From Lysobacterales bacterium (lineage in GTDB: Bacteria > Pseudomonadota > Gammaproteobacteria > Xanthomonadales > UBA2363): a stretch of 64,000 bases of DNA. The notes beneath the pieces were generated by a model, which was not told the DNA's origin, made no database searches, and saw only the letters and a program-made list of their open reading frames with translations. Below are positions 36,631-45,174 of this stretch, in pieces. Positions within the stretch are counted from its first letter, which is position 1, and each line of letters begins with the position of its first letter. The translations under genes were made by a program, and so were the position numbers. The stretch is from assembly GCA_019634735.1 (NCBI GenBank), contig JAHCAT010000003.1, positions 227,913 to 291,912 of the forward strand, in the 5' to 3' direction.

Positions 36631-38491
36631 ATCGGATCCCGGCAGCGCCTCCCAGGCCCCGGCCCTCGGCAGCCGCCAGGAGATCGCCGCCTTCCTGCGC
36701 AGCCTGCCCGGCGGCCCCGGTGTCTACCGGATGCTGGGCAACGACGGCGAGGTGCTCTACGTGGGCAAGGCCGGCAGCCTGCGCCGGCGCGTCGCGAGCT
36801 ATTTCAGCCGGCCGCGCCTGGATCCGCGGCTGGCGGCGATGATCGCCCAGATCGCCCGCATCGAGGTGACGGTGACCCGCACCGAGGGCGAGGCCCTGCT
36901 GCTGGAGAACCAGCTCATCAAGTCGCTGCGGCCGCGCTACAACATCCAGTTGCGCGACGACAAGAGCCATCCCTACATCCACCTCGGTGGTGGCGACTGG
37001 CCGCGGATCGGTTTCCACCGCGGCGCCCGGCGGGAACCGGGCCGCTATTTCGGGCCCTATCCCGGGGCTGGCGCGGTGCGCGAGACGCTCGACCTCCTGC
37101 ACAAGCTGTTCCGCCTGCGCGGCTGTCGCGACAGCGTGTTCAACAACCGCACGCGACCCTGCCTGCAGTACCAGATCCGTCGCTGCAGCGGCCCCTGCGT
37201 GGGCCTGGTGTCCGAGCAGGAGTACGCCGACAGCGTGCGCCTGGCCGGCCTGTTCCTGGACGGCCGCAGTGGCGAGCTGGTCGATGCCCTGGTTGCCGAG
37301 ATGGAGGGCGCCAGCCGCGAGCTGGCCTTCGAGCGCGCCGCGCGCCTGCGCGACCAGGTCGCCCTGCTCAAGAAGATGCAGGCCCGCCACGCCGTCAACG
37401 CCGCCAGCGGCGACACCGACGTGCTCGCCTGCCGGGTCGAGCAGGGCCTGGCCTGCGTGTTCCTGGTCGCCTTCCGGGGCGGCGTCGGCATGGGCTCGCG
37501 CGGCTACTTCCCGGCGCTGCCGCCGGGACGCGCCGAGCCTGCCGAGGTGCTCGCCGCCTTCCTGCCGCAGTACTACCTGGAGCGCCAGGCGCCCGCCGAG
37601 CTGGTGCTCAGCCATGCGATCCCGGACCAGGCGCTGATCGCCGAGGTGCTGTCGTCGCGGGCCGGGCGCAAGGTCGAGATCCGCAGCCAGGTGCGCGGCG
37701 AGCGCGCGCGCCTGGTCGAGCTGGCCGACGAGAACGCCCGCCAGGCCCTGGCGATGCGCCGGGCCAGCCGCAGCACCGCCCTGCAGCGGCGCGCCGACCT
37801 GGCCGAACTGCTCGGCCTGGACGAGCCGCCGGCCCGCATCGAGTGCTTCGACATCAGCCACACCCTGGGCGAGGCCACCGTGGCCTCGTGCGTGGTGTTC
37901 GGGCCGGACGGCCCGAACAAGGCCCTGTACCGGCGCTACAACATCGCCGGCATCGAGCCCGGCGACGACTACGCGGCCATGCACCAGGCGCTGTCACGGC
38001 GCTTCCGGCGGGCCCTCGAGCATCCCGACGAGGCCGCCTCGGCGCTGCCCGACCTGCTGCTGATCGACGGTGGCCAGGGCCAGCTCGCCCAGGCGCGCGC
38101 CGCGCTGGACGAACTCGGCGTAACCGGACTGCGCCTGGTCGGCGTCGCCAAGGGGCCGGAACGAAAGGCCGGCGAGGAGACCCTGTGGCTGGAGGACAGC
38201 GGCCGATCGCTGCAGCCCGGCCCCGCCTCGCCGGCCCTGCAGCTGATCCAGCAGGTCCGCGACGAGGCGCACCGGTTCGCCCTGACCGGCCACCGCGGCC
38301 GTCGCGAGAAGGCGCGCCAGACCAGCCGGCTGGAGGAGATCCCCGGCATCGGCGCCAGCCGCCGTGCCGCCCTGTTGCGGCAGTTCGGCGGCTGGCAGGG
38401 TGTCGCCGCGGCCGGCATCGAGGACCTCATGCAGGTCAAGGGCATCTCGCGCGAACTCGCCGAACGCATCTACGCGGCCCTGCACGCCTGA
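36623..38491 (+). CDS. uvrC: Excinuclease ABC subunit C
   Basis: A 622-residue nucleotide-excision-repair nuclease that makes both incisions after UvrAB damage recognition. Domains: GIY-YIG nuclease (about 30-110, GPGVYRML and VLYVGKAGSLRRRV), UVR motif for UvrB contact (about 213-248), C-terminal RNase H-like nuclease (IECFDISHTLGEATV, LLLIDGGQGQL) and tandem helix-hairpin-helix (IPGIGASRRAALL, VKGISRELAERIY). The start overlaps the phosphatase stop by eight bases. pgsA follows 45 bases later, a common arrangement. Confidence 0.96.
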   Translation: MTESDPGSASQAPALGSRQEIAAFLRSLPGGPGVYRMLGNDGEVLYVGKAGSLRRRVASYFSRPRLDPRLAAMIAQIARIEVTVTRTEGEALLLENQLIKSLRPRYNIQLRDDKSHPYIHLGGGDWPRIGFHRGARREPGRYFGPYPGAGAVRETLDLLHKLFRLRGCRDSVFNNRTRPCLQYQIRRCSGPCVGLVSEQEYADSVRLAGLFLDGRSGELVDALVAEMEGASRELAFERAARLRDQVALLKKMQARHAVNAASGDTDVLACRVEQGLACVFLVAFRGGVGMGSRGYFPALPPGRAEPAEVLAAFLPQYYLERQAPAELVLSHAIPDQALIAEVLSSRAGRKVEIRSQVRGERARLVELADENARQALAMRRASRSTALQRRADLAELLGLDEPPARIECFDISHTLGEATVASCVVFGPDGPNKALYRRYNIAGIEPGDDYAAMHQALSRRFRRALEHPDEAASALPDLLLIDGGQGQLAQARAALDELGVTGLRLVGVAKGPERKAGEETLWLEDSGRSLQPGPASPALQLIQQVRDEAHRFALTGHRGRREKARQTSRLEEIPGIGASRRAALLRQFGGWQGVAAAGIEDLMQVKGISRELAERIYAALHA

Positions 38492-38536
38492 GCCGCTGCG
38501 CGGCCGCCCGCGGCCTGCACTGTTACCATCCCGGTC

Positions 38537-39199
38537 ATGGCCATCACCCTGCCGACCTGGCTGACCCTGGCGCGCATCGCGATGATGCCGGTGCTGGTCG
38601 CCTGCTTCTACCTGCCGGCCAAGGGTGGCAACGTGATCGCCGCCTTCCTGTTCGTGGCGATCGCCCTGACCGACTGGCTGGACGGCTGGCTGGCACGTCG
38701 CTACGGCCTCACCTCGGCGTTCGGCGCCTTCCTCGACCCGGTCGCCGACAAGCTCACCGTCACCGTCGTGCTGTTCCTGATCGTCCAGCAGGACCCCACC
38801 GCACTGATGGCGATCCTCGGCGCGATCATCGTCGGCCGCGAGATCTCGATCACCGCCCTGCGCGAGTGGATGGCGACGATCGGCCGGCACACCCACATCC
38901 GGGTCGCCGGCCTGGGCAAGTTCAAGACCATCGTGCAGATGGTCGCCCTGACCCTGCTGCTCTACCAGCACGACCTGTGGGGAATCCCGATCTACGAGAT
39001 CGGCCGCTGGCTGCTGGTGGTCGCGGCGGCGCTCACCCTGTGGTCGGGCGGCATCTACCTGCGCGCGGCGTGGCCGCACATGCGCGGCGATGCCCTGGTG
39101 GCAGGGCCGGCCGATGCGCAGTCCGGACCGCCCCAGGCGCAGCGACCGGAGCTGCCGGCCATCGCCGCGACCCGGACCGCCCGCGCCGACGGACCTTGA
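38537..39199 (+). CDS. pgsA: CDP-diacylglycerol-glycerol-3-phosphate 3-phosphatidyltransferase
   Basis: A 220-residue inner-membrane enzyme for the committed step of phosphatidylglycerol synthesis. The CDP-alcohol phosphotransferase motif is complete: D46, D49, G50, A53, R54, G63, D67 and D71. About six helices are predicted. The C-terminal ~35 residues are polar and Ala/Pro-rich, slightly longer than usual. The stop codon overlaps the -35 box of the following tRNA promoter. Confidence 0.93.
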   Translation: MAITLPTWLTLARIAMMPVLVACFYLPAKGGNVIAAFLFVAIALTDWLDGWLARRYGLTSAFGAFLDPVADKLTVTVVLFLIVQQDPTALMAILGAIIVGREISITALREWMATIGRHTHIRVAGLGKFKTIVQMVALTLLLYQHDLWGIPIYEIGRWLLVVAAALTLWSGGIYLRAAWPHMRGDALVAGPADAQSGPPQAQRPELPAIAATRTARADGP

Positions 39200-39223
39200 C
39201 AGTCGCGTGGCAATCCGTATGAT
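39196..39223 (+). promoter_or_regulatory. Sigma-70 promoter of the tRNA cluster
   Basis: Consensus -35 TTGACA (39196-39201), a 16-base spacer and -10 TATGAT (39218-39223), followed by a G+C-rich GCGCGC discriminator, the pattern of stable-RNA promoters under stringent control. Twelve bases separate the -10 box from tRNA-Gly. Confidence 0.85.
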
Positions 39224-39235
39224 GCGCGCTCCCAG

Positions 39236-39311
<76 letters not shown>

Positions 39312-39322
39312 GATTCTCGGCA

Positions 39323-39344
39323 CGGCCCCGGTCACCCGGGGCCG
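39323..39344 (+). terminator. Hairpin after tRNA-Gly
   Basis: CGGCCCCGG / CCGGGGCCG, nine-base stem with loop TCAC, followed by CGTCGTTT. It could end the tRNA-Gly transcript or mark a processing site. Confidence 0.6.
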
Positions 39345-39454
39345 CGTCGTTTCCGGAGCCAGCCTGGGTCGGGAAGGGCGTCCGCGCCTTTCCCCTGGGG
39401 CCGTCGGCGCGCTAAGCTTGCCGGCCCCGGCGACGCGACGTCGCCGATGCCTCC

Positions 39455-39528
39455 GGCCTGGTGGCAGAGTGGTCATGCAGCGGCCTGCAAAGCCGTGTAC
39501 GCCGGTTCGATTCCGACCCAGGCCTCCA
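39455..39528 (+). tRNA. tRNA-Cys (GCA anticodon)
   Basis: 74 bases; acceptor GGCCTGG/CCAGGCC, anticodon loop CTGCAAA, T-loop GGTTCGATTCC, encoded CCA at 39526-39528. It lies 143 bases after tRNA-Gly with a hairpin between them. Confidence 0.97.
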
Positions 39529-39533
39529 ATTGC

Positions 39534-39567
39534 ACGACGACGCCGCGGACTTCCGCGGCGTCGTCGT
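39534..39567 (+). terminator. 15-bp perfect hairpin after tRNA-Cys
   Basis: ACGACGACGCCGCGG pairs with CCGCGGCGTCGTCGT around the loop ACTT, starting five bases after the CCA end. No T-tract, but the stem is unusually long and perfect. Confidence 0.6.
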
Positions 39568-39582
39568 ATCCGGCGTCGGCAC

Positions 39583-39622
39583 GCCGTCGCCGCCGCCTTC
39601 GTTGTCGAACGGGCGACCTCCG
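39583..39622 (+). repeat. Possible third, partial copy of the dispersed repeat
   Basis: This segment, including CGCCTTC...GTCGAACGG, agrees with copy B (19655-19694 region) at about two thirds of 40 positions. The match fades on both sides, so it is a weak call. Confidence 0.3.
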
Positions 39623-39675
39623 ACCGGCACGACGATGTCGCCGTACCGGTCCCCGGCTAACATGCCCCGACACCC

Positions 39676-39762
39676 GCCCGGGTGGCGAAACCGGTAGACG
39701 CAGGAGACTTAAAATCTTCCGGCCGCAAGGCCATGCGGGTTCGAGTCCCGCCCCGGGCACCA
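39676..39762 (+). tRNA. tRNA-Leu (TAA anticodon)
   Basis: 87 bases with a long variable arm as expected for a class II tRNA. Acceptor GCCCGGG/CCCGGGC, anticodon loop CTTAAAA, T-loop GGTTCGAGTCC, encoded CCA at 39760-39762. Confidence 0.97.
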
Positions 39763-39791
39763 GCGCGCGCCGCCGATCCGGCAGGCGCCGC

Positions 39792-40703
<912 letters not shown>

Positions 40704-40856
40704 GGCTATCGGCGGGACGACGCAAGACGCGCCGGAATGGCGCGCAGCATAGCCGGGGAATGTTTCACCAGGACGTGTCGGCGCGGGTGCCCGTCCCGGC
40801 AGGCATCGGTGGCGTGTCGACCGGGAGGCTGCGGTGCGGTCGACGCCCGCAGCAGG

Positions 40857-41438
40857 TCAACGGCAGCGTGCCGGTGGCGTGGGCCAATCCTGGGGCGTAT
40901 TCAGGTTGTCGAACTGGCCGGGATCGAGGTCCGCCGACGCCAGGGTTCGAGCGACCAGTGCAGCCTGCAGCGCGACCACCGACCGCGGTCCGGCCGGATC
41001 GGCCAGCCAGCCGGCCAGCAGTTCGCGCAGGGCAGCGTCCACGCGCAGGTGCATCGGCATGGGTTGTCCGAAGAAGTGCAGGCAGGCCGCCTGCGGAGAC
41101 GCCCGCAGCAGGTCCACCAGCCGCGCCGGCGCCAGCCTCGGCATGTCCACCGGCACCACCAGCAGGCGGCAGTCGGGCAGGACGGCAACGGCTGTCGCCA
41201 GGCCGCCCAGCGGTCCCTGGCCGGGATACCGGTCGGGCAGGCCATGGTGATCGGGTCGGTCGCCGCTGACCACGCTGCGCTCGACGCCGGCCGCGGCCAA
41301 CAGGGCCAGCATGTGGTCGAGCAGGGGCCGGCCCTGCCAGGGCAGCAAGGCCTTGTCGCGGCCCATGCGCCGGCTGGCACCGCCGGCCAGCACCAGGCCG
41401 ATGGCGGGCAGATGGCCGGCCGGCGGCTGCGGGGTCAC
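40857..41438 (-). CDS. mobA: Molybdenum cofactor guanylyltransferase
   Basis: A 193-residue cytoplasmic enzyme that adds GMP to Moco to make the MGD form. The nucleotide-binding motif is LVLAGGASRRMGRDKALLPW near the N-terminus. GPLGGLATA and VPVDMPRLAP carry the metal-binding aspartate, and the C-terminus has FDNLNTPQDW. The GTG start overlaps the moaE stop (GTGA), making it the last gene of the operon. Presence of mobA implies DMSO-reductase-type molybdoenzymes in this organism. Confidence 0.93.
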   Translation of the reverse strand: MTPQPPAGHLPAIGLVLAGGASRRMGRDKALLPWQGRPLLDHMLALLAAAGVERSVVSGDRPDHHGLPDRYPGQGPLGGLATAVAVLPDCRLLVVPVDMPRLAPARLVDLLRASPQAACLHFFGQPMPMHLRVDAALRELLAGWLADPAGPRSVVALQAALVARTLASADLDPGQFDNLNTPQDWPTPPARCR

Positions 41439-41926
41439 GCCGGTCCGGCGGGCACCGGGGCGGCGTGGTCGTGGCCGCCGCACAGCGAGCAGCCCTCGCT
41501 CCAGGCGCTGTCGCCGTCGGCGTAGTGCTCCTGCTTCCAGATCGGCGCCTGGTGCTTGACCGCCTCGATGACCGCCCGGCAGGCGCGGAATGCCTCGTCG
41601 CGGTGCGGCGTGCCGGCCGCCACCACGACCGCGACCTCGCCGACCGCCAGCCGCCCGCGGGCGTGCGCCACGTACAGCCGGATTGCCGGGCCGAACGCCG
41701 CGGCAGCCTCCTCGCAGGCGCGCCGGAACACGTTCAGGGCCAGCGCGTCGTACAGGTCGTAGCTGACCCCGACCACGGTGCGGCCGTGGTTGAGGTCGCG
41801 GATGGCGCCGACGAACAGGGCGGTGCCGCCGAAGCCGGGTGCGGCGACGTGGCGCAGGGCGACGGCCGGGTCGGGCAGGGCGCCGGCACCGGCGTCGGCG
41901 ATCGCGCAGGCGAGTGCGTCAGCCAT
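41435..41926 (-). CDS. moaE: Molybdopterin synthase large subunit
   Basis: A 163-residue subunit that converts cPMP to molybdopterin using the thiocarboxylated MoaD tail. Conserved stretches include GGTALFVGAIRDLNHGR, the SYDLYDALA region and KHQAPIWKQEHYADG with the catalytic lysines. The C-terminus has CSLCGGHDH, a Cys/His-rich tail. It starts two bases after the moaD stop. Confidence 0.93.
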   Translation of the reverse strand: MADALACAIADAGAGALPDPAVALRHVAAPGFGGTALFVGAIRDLNHGRTVVGVSYDLYDALALNVFRRACEEAAAAFGPAIRLYVAHARGRLAVGEVAVVVAAGTPHRDEAFRACRAVIEAVKHQAPIWKQEHYADGDSAWSEGCSLCGGHDHAAPVPAGPA

Positions 41927-41928
41927 GC

Positions 41929-42195
41929 TCAGCCGCCGCTGACCGGCGGCAGCACCGCCAGTTCGCCGTCGCGCGGTACCGGCTCGTGTTCGCGCAGCAC
42001 GCGCTCGGCGCTGGCGAACACCGAGACCGCCAGCAGGCCGGGCTTGAAGGCCGGCCAGTGGCTGCGGCCGTGGGTGTCCAGGGCGGCGCGCAGCGTAGCG
42101 ATGCTGGCGTCCCGCGGAACGGGCAGTTCGACCAAGGCCCCCGGGGCCAGGTCGCGGAAGGCGCCGAACAGGCGCACGGAGACGGTCGTGGTCAT
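41929..42195 (-). CDS. moaD: Molybdopterin synthase sulfur carrier subunit
   Basis: An 88-residue ubiquitin-like sulfur carrier ending in the essential Gly-Gly (LPPVSGG). The beta-grasp pattern VSVRLFGAFRDLAPG and AVLPPVSGG is clear. Its ATG overlaps the moeA stop by four bases (ATGA). The adenylating partner MoeB is not in this window. Confidence 0.93.
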   Translation of the reverse strand: MTTTVSVRLFGAFRDLAPGALVELPVPRDASIATLRAALDTHGRSHWPAFKPGLLAVSVFASAERVLREHEPVPRDGELAVLPPVSGG

Positions 42196-43454
42196 GGGCG
42201 GGTGTCGGGTGGAGACGGATCCGGCCAGGCATCGGCGGGCGACAGCGGGTACACCGCCACCGGCGTGCCGGCCGCCAGCGACTCGCCGTCCTCGGGCAGC
42301 ACCGCCCAGGCGTTGGCGCGCGCCAGGGGCGCGATGCGGAAGGACTCCTGGCCGGGCAGCAGGTCGACGGCCAGCGTGCCGTCCGGCTGCTGGAACACGC
42401 GCGCCTTCTGGAACAGGGTCAGTCCGGGCTTCTTGCGCGCGTCCTGGCTGAGGCGGGCCTGCAGGGCCCGCTCCGCGGGCAGTCCGAGCAGCGCATGCAG
42501 CGCCGGCAGCACGAAGAAGCGAAGGCCGACCGCGCTCGACACCGGATTGCCGGGCAGGCCGAAGAACAGTGCGCCGCCGGGCAGCAGCGCGAACAGCAGC
42601 GGTTTGCCAGGGCGCATGCGCAGGCGGTGGAACACGGTCTGCGCCGGAAGCACGGCCAGCACCTCGGGGATGAAGTCGTAGCGGCCCATCGATACCGCGC
42701 CGGTGGAGACCACCAGGTCGGCACCGTCGGCCAGCGCCTGCGCCAGGGCCGTGCGGAACGCAGCGGGGTCGTCCGGCACGCTGGCCGGGCCGGGCAGGAC
42801 CCGGGCGCCTGCCGTGGCCAGGGCAGCGCGCAGGAACGGTCCGTTGCTGTTGCGGATCTCCCCGGAGGCAAGCGGTTGCCGGGGGTCGTCGACCAGTTCC
42901 CGGCCGGTGCACAGCACCGCCACGGCCGGTCTGCGGCGCACCGGCGCAGCCTCGACACCCAGGGCGGCCAGCAGCATGAGCTGGGCCGGGCCGATGCGGG
43001 TGCCCGCGGGCAGGGCCGGCGCGCCGCGCACGATGTCCTCGCCGGCCCGGCGCACGTGCTGCCCGGGGCGCGCGGCTGCGGTCAGGGCGATGCGTGCCGG
43101 GCCGTCGTCGGTCCCGGGGTCCTGGGACCGGGTTTCCTCGACGGGCACCACGGTGTCCAGGCCCTCCGGCAGCCGGGCGCCGGTCATGATCGCGCAGGCG
43201 GTGGCGCTGGCACGCGCCGGGTCGCCCGCCGCCTGCTCGCCGGCGACTTCGAACGCCTCGCCCGCGTGGGCCGACCGGTCGCCGAGTGCGAGGGCATAGC
43301 CGTCCATGGCGGCGTTGTCGAAGCCGGGCAGGTCGCAGGGCGCCAGGACGTCGGCGGCCAGCACGCGCCCGGACAGGGTTTCCAGGGCGGCCGGTTCGGC
43401 CGGCAGCGGAGCGCAGCGGGCCAGGACCTCGGCCAGCGCCTGGTCAACCCGCAC
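42192..43454 (-). CDS. moeA: Molybdopterin molybdotransferase
   Basis: A 420-residue enzyme inserting molybdate into adenylated molybdopterin. Signature blocks: LPGFDNAAMDGYAL near the N-terminus, ACAIMTGARLPEG, VVSTGAVSMGRYDF, RPGKPLLFAL and FGLPGNPVSS. The GTG at 43454 is chosen because GGAGG lies about six bases before it inside the end of moaC, giving an 11-base overlap. Full length for the family. Confidence 0.94.
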   Translation of the reverse strand: MRVDQALAEVLARCAPLPAEPAALETLSGRVLAADVLAPCDLPGFDNAAMDGYALALGDRSAHAGEAFEVAGEQAAGDPARASATACAIMTGARLPEGLDTVVPVEETRSQDPGTDDGPARIALTAAARPGQHVRRAGEDIVRGAPALPAGTRIGPAQLMLLAALGVEAAPVRRRPAVAVLCTGRELVDDPRQPLASGEIRNSNGPFLRAALATAGARVLPGPASVPDDPAAFRTALAQALADGADLVVSTGAVSMGRYDFIPEVLAVLPAQTVFHRLRMRPGKPLLFALLPGGALFFGLPGNPVSSAVGLRFFVLPALHALLGLPAERALQARLSQDARKKPGLTLFQKARVFQQPDGTLAVDLLPGQESFRIAPLARANAWAVLPEDGESLAAGTPVAVYPLSPADAWPDPSPPDTRP

Positions 43455-43995
43455 CGGGCACCTCCATGTGGCCGTGCGCACCGCCCGCCGGCTGCGGCGA
43501 CTGCGGCTGGTAGCGCGCGCGCTCGTCGCCGTCCATGCCGTCCGGGTGCAGCCACAGGCCCTTCTTGCCGCCTTCCTTGAACAGCAGGCGGATGCCGGAG
43601 ATCGCCAGGGCCGGCTGCACCGGCTTGGTCAGGTCGTACAGGGTGAGCAGGGCGGCGCTGACCCCGGCCAGCGCCTCCATCTCGACGCCGGTGCGCGCAG
43701 TGGTGGCGACCTCGCAGTACAGGCGCACCGCCTGGCGCTCCGGCAGCAGCCGCCAGTGCAGGTCGACGAAGTCCAGCGGCAGCGGATGGCACAGGGGCAT
43801 CAGCTGGCTGGCCGACTTGGCGCCCTGCAGGCCGGCGACCTGGGCCATCAGCAGGGCGTCGCCCTTGGGCAGGCGGCGCGCGGCGATGTCGTCGAAGGCA
43901 TCGCCGGCCAGCAGTTCGCCCGTCGCCACCGCGCGCCGCCGGGTCGCCGGCTTTCCGCGCACGTCGGCCATCTGGAAGCCTGGTGTCTGGCTCAT
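43444..43995 (-). CDS. moaC: Cyclic pyranopterin monophosphate synthase
   Basis: A 183-residue enzyme that with MoaA forms cPMP from GTP. Conserved AQVAGLQGAKSASQLMPLCH, the metal-binding LCHPLPL, ATTARTGVEMEAL and YDLTKP regions are all present. The C-terminal tail past GGKKGLW is longer than usual by about 20 residues, partly because the frame runs into moeA. It starts two bases after the moaA stop. Confidence 0.94.
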   Translation of the reverse strand: MSQTPGFQMADVRGKPATRRRAVATGELLAGDAFDDIAARRLPKGDALLMAQVAGLQGAKSASQLMPLCHPLPLDFVDLHWRLLPERQAVRLYCEVATTARTGVEMEALAGVSAALLTLYDLTKPVQPALAISGIRLLFKEGGKKGLWLHPDGMDGDERARYQPQSPQPAGGAHGHMEVPGAG

Positions 43996-43997
43996 GG

Positions 43998-44981
43998 TCA
44001 GCCTCCGATCGACGCCAGATGGGGCACCAGGCCGGTGCGGCCTTCGTGCAGTGCGTGGCTGGCGGCCTTCAGGCCGAGTTGCGCGACCAGGGTCGCCTGC
44101 AGCTCGGCGGCCTGGTGGTCCGACTGCAGCAGGGGGCGCAGCGGAATGCCGGTCTCGCCGAACAGGCACAGGCGCAGGTCGCCGCTCGCAGTGACCCGCA
44201 GGCGATTGCAGCCGGCGCAGAAATCCGGCGCGTAGGGCGCGATGATGCCGATCCGGCCCTGGTAGTCCGGGTGCCCCCAGTCCACCGAGGGGCCGGCATC
44301 GAAGGCGCGCGGCTGCGGCAGCCAGCCACGTTCGCGCAACTGCGCCTCCAGGACCGTGGCGCGCACGTGGTGGCGGGCGAAATGGTCGCCGTTGTCGCCA
44401 GTGCGCATCAGCTCGATGAAGCGGACGTCGAGCGGCCGCTCGCGCACGAAGTCGATGAACGCCGGCAGCTGGTCGTCGTTGAGGCCGCGCAGCAGCACGG
44501 CATTGAGCTTGACCGCGCGCAGGCCGGCCGCCAGCGCGCGTTCGACGCCGTCGAGGACCTGCGGCAGCCGGTCGCGACCGGTGATCGCCGCGAAGCGCGC
44601 GCGATCCAGGGCGTCGACGCTGACGTTGAGGTGGCTCAGGCCGGCCGCGCGCCAGGCGTCGATGCGGCGCGCCAGCAGTTCGCCGTTGGTGGTCATCGCC
44701 ACCTTGGCGATGCCCGGCACCGCCGCGGCGAGCGCGATCACCTCGGGCAGGTCGCGGCGCAGGCTGGGTTCGCCGCCGGTCAGGCGCAGCTTGCGCATGC
44801 CCAGGCGTGCGAACGCGCGCAGCAGTCGGCCGATCTCGTCCAGGCGCAGGTCGGCGGGCTTTCCGGGTAGCGGCCGATGGCCGTCCGGCAGGCAGTAGCC
44901 GCAACGGAAGTTGCAGGCCTCCAGCAGCGAAAGCCGCAGATAGGGGAAGCTCCGACCGTGGCGGTCGGCGAGGGACGGCAT
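43998..44981 (-). CDS. moaA: GTP 3',8-cyclase (radical SAM)
   Basis: A 327-residue radical SAM enzyme for the first step of molybdenum cofactor synthesis. The SAM-cluster cysteines are C23, C27 and C30 (EACNFRCGYC). The second 4Fe-4S motif DFCAGCNRLRV with a later Cys in LRLCLF is present, and the conserved C-terminal GG (ASIGG) is intact. AAGGAG precedes the ATG at 44981. The leader upstream (44985-45090) resembles a Moco riboswitch, suggesting feedback control of the whole operon. Confidence 0.95.
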   Translation of the reverse strand: MPSLADRHGRSFPYLRLSLLEACNFRCGYCLPDGHRPLPGKPADLRLDEIGRLLRAFARLGMRKLRLTGGEPSLRRDLPEVIALAAAVPGIAKVAMTTNGELLARRIDAWRAAGLSHLNVSVDALDRARFAAITGRDRLPQVLDGVERALAAGLRAVKLNAVLLRGLNDDQLPAFIDFVRERPLDVRFIELMRTGDNGDHFARHHVRATVLEAQLRERGWLPQPRAFDAGPSVDWGHPDYQGRIGIIAPYAPDFCAGCNRLRVTASGDLRLCLFGETGIPLRPLLQSDHQAAELQATLVAQLGLKAASHALHEGRTGLVPHLASIGG

Positions 44982-44984
44982 CGC

Positions 44985-45090
44985 ACACTCCTTTCCGAAA
45001 AGCGGGAGGCCGCCGGGTTTCCCCGTCGACCCAGGTGGCGCACCGGGCGCCACGGTCGGCCGCCGTTTCCGTTGCGGGAGGCAGGCGGTT
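44985..45090 (-). promoter_or_regulatory. Candidate Moco riboswitch in the moaA leader
   Basis: Read toward moaA, the leader has GGCCG followed by AC, then a perfect hairpin GTGGCGC/GCGCCAC (45035-45053, loop of five). Next come GCCACCTGGG, a GGG-GAAA-CCC stem with a GNRA loop, GCCTCCCG, and a final GGAAAGGAGTG that holds the ribosome-binding site before the ATG. From memory the order and spacing match the E. coli moaA Moco motif. A -10-like TATAGT lies at 45130-45135, giving a leader near 140 bases. A covariance-model search would decide it. Confidence 0.6.
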
Positions 45091-45174
45091 CGACTTCGGA
45101 GTGCCGCGGCTGTGGCCGCGACAGTGGGGACTATAGCCCAGCGTGGCCTCGTCGCGCCGGGGGCGCCGGGGCGT

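Noticed and set aside
35828..37984. 718-codon minus-strand open frame opposite kdsB, the phosphatase and uvrC
   Set aside because: The plus strand carries three well-conserved genes here; the minus frame is low-complexity.
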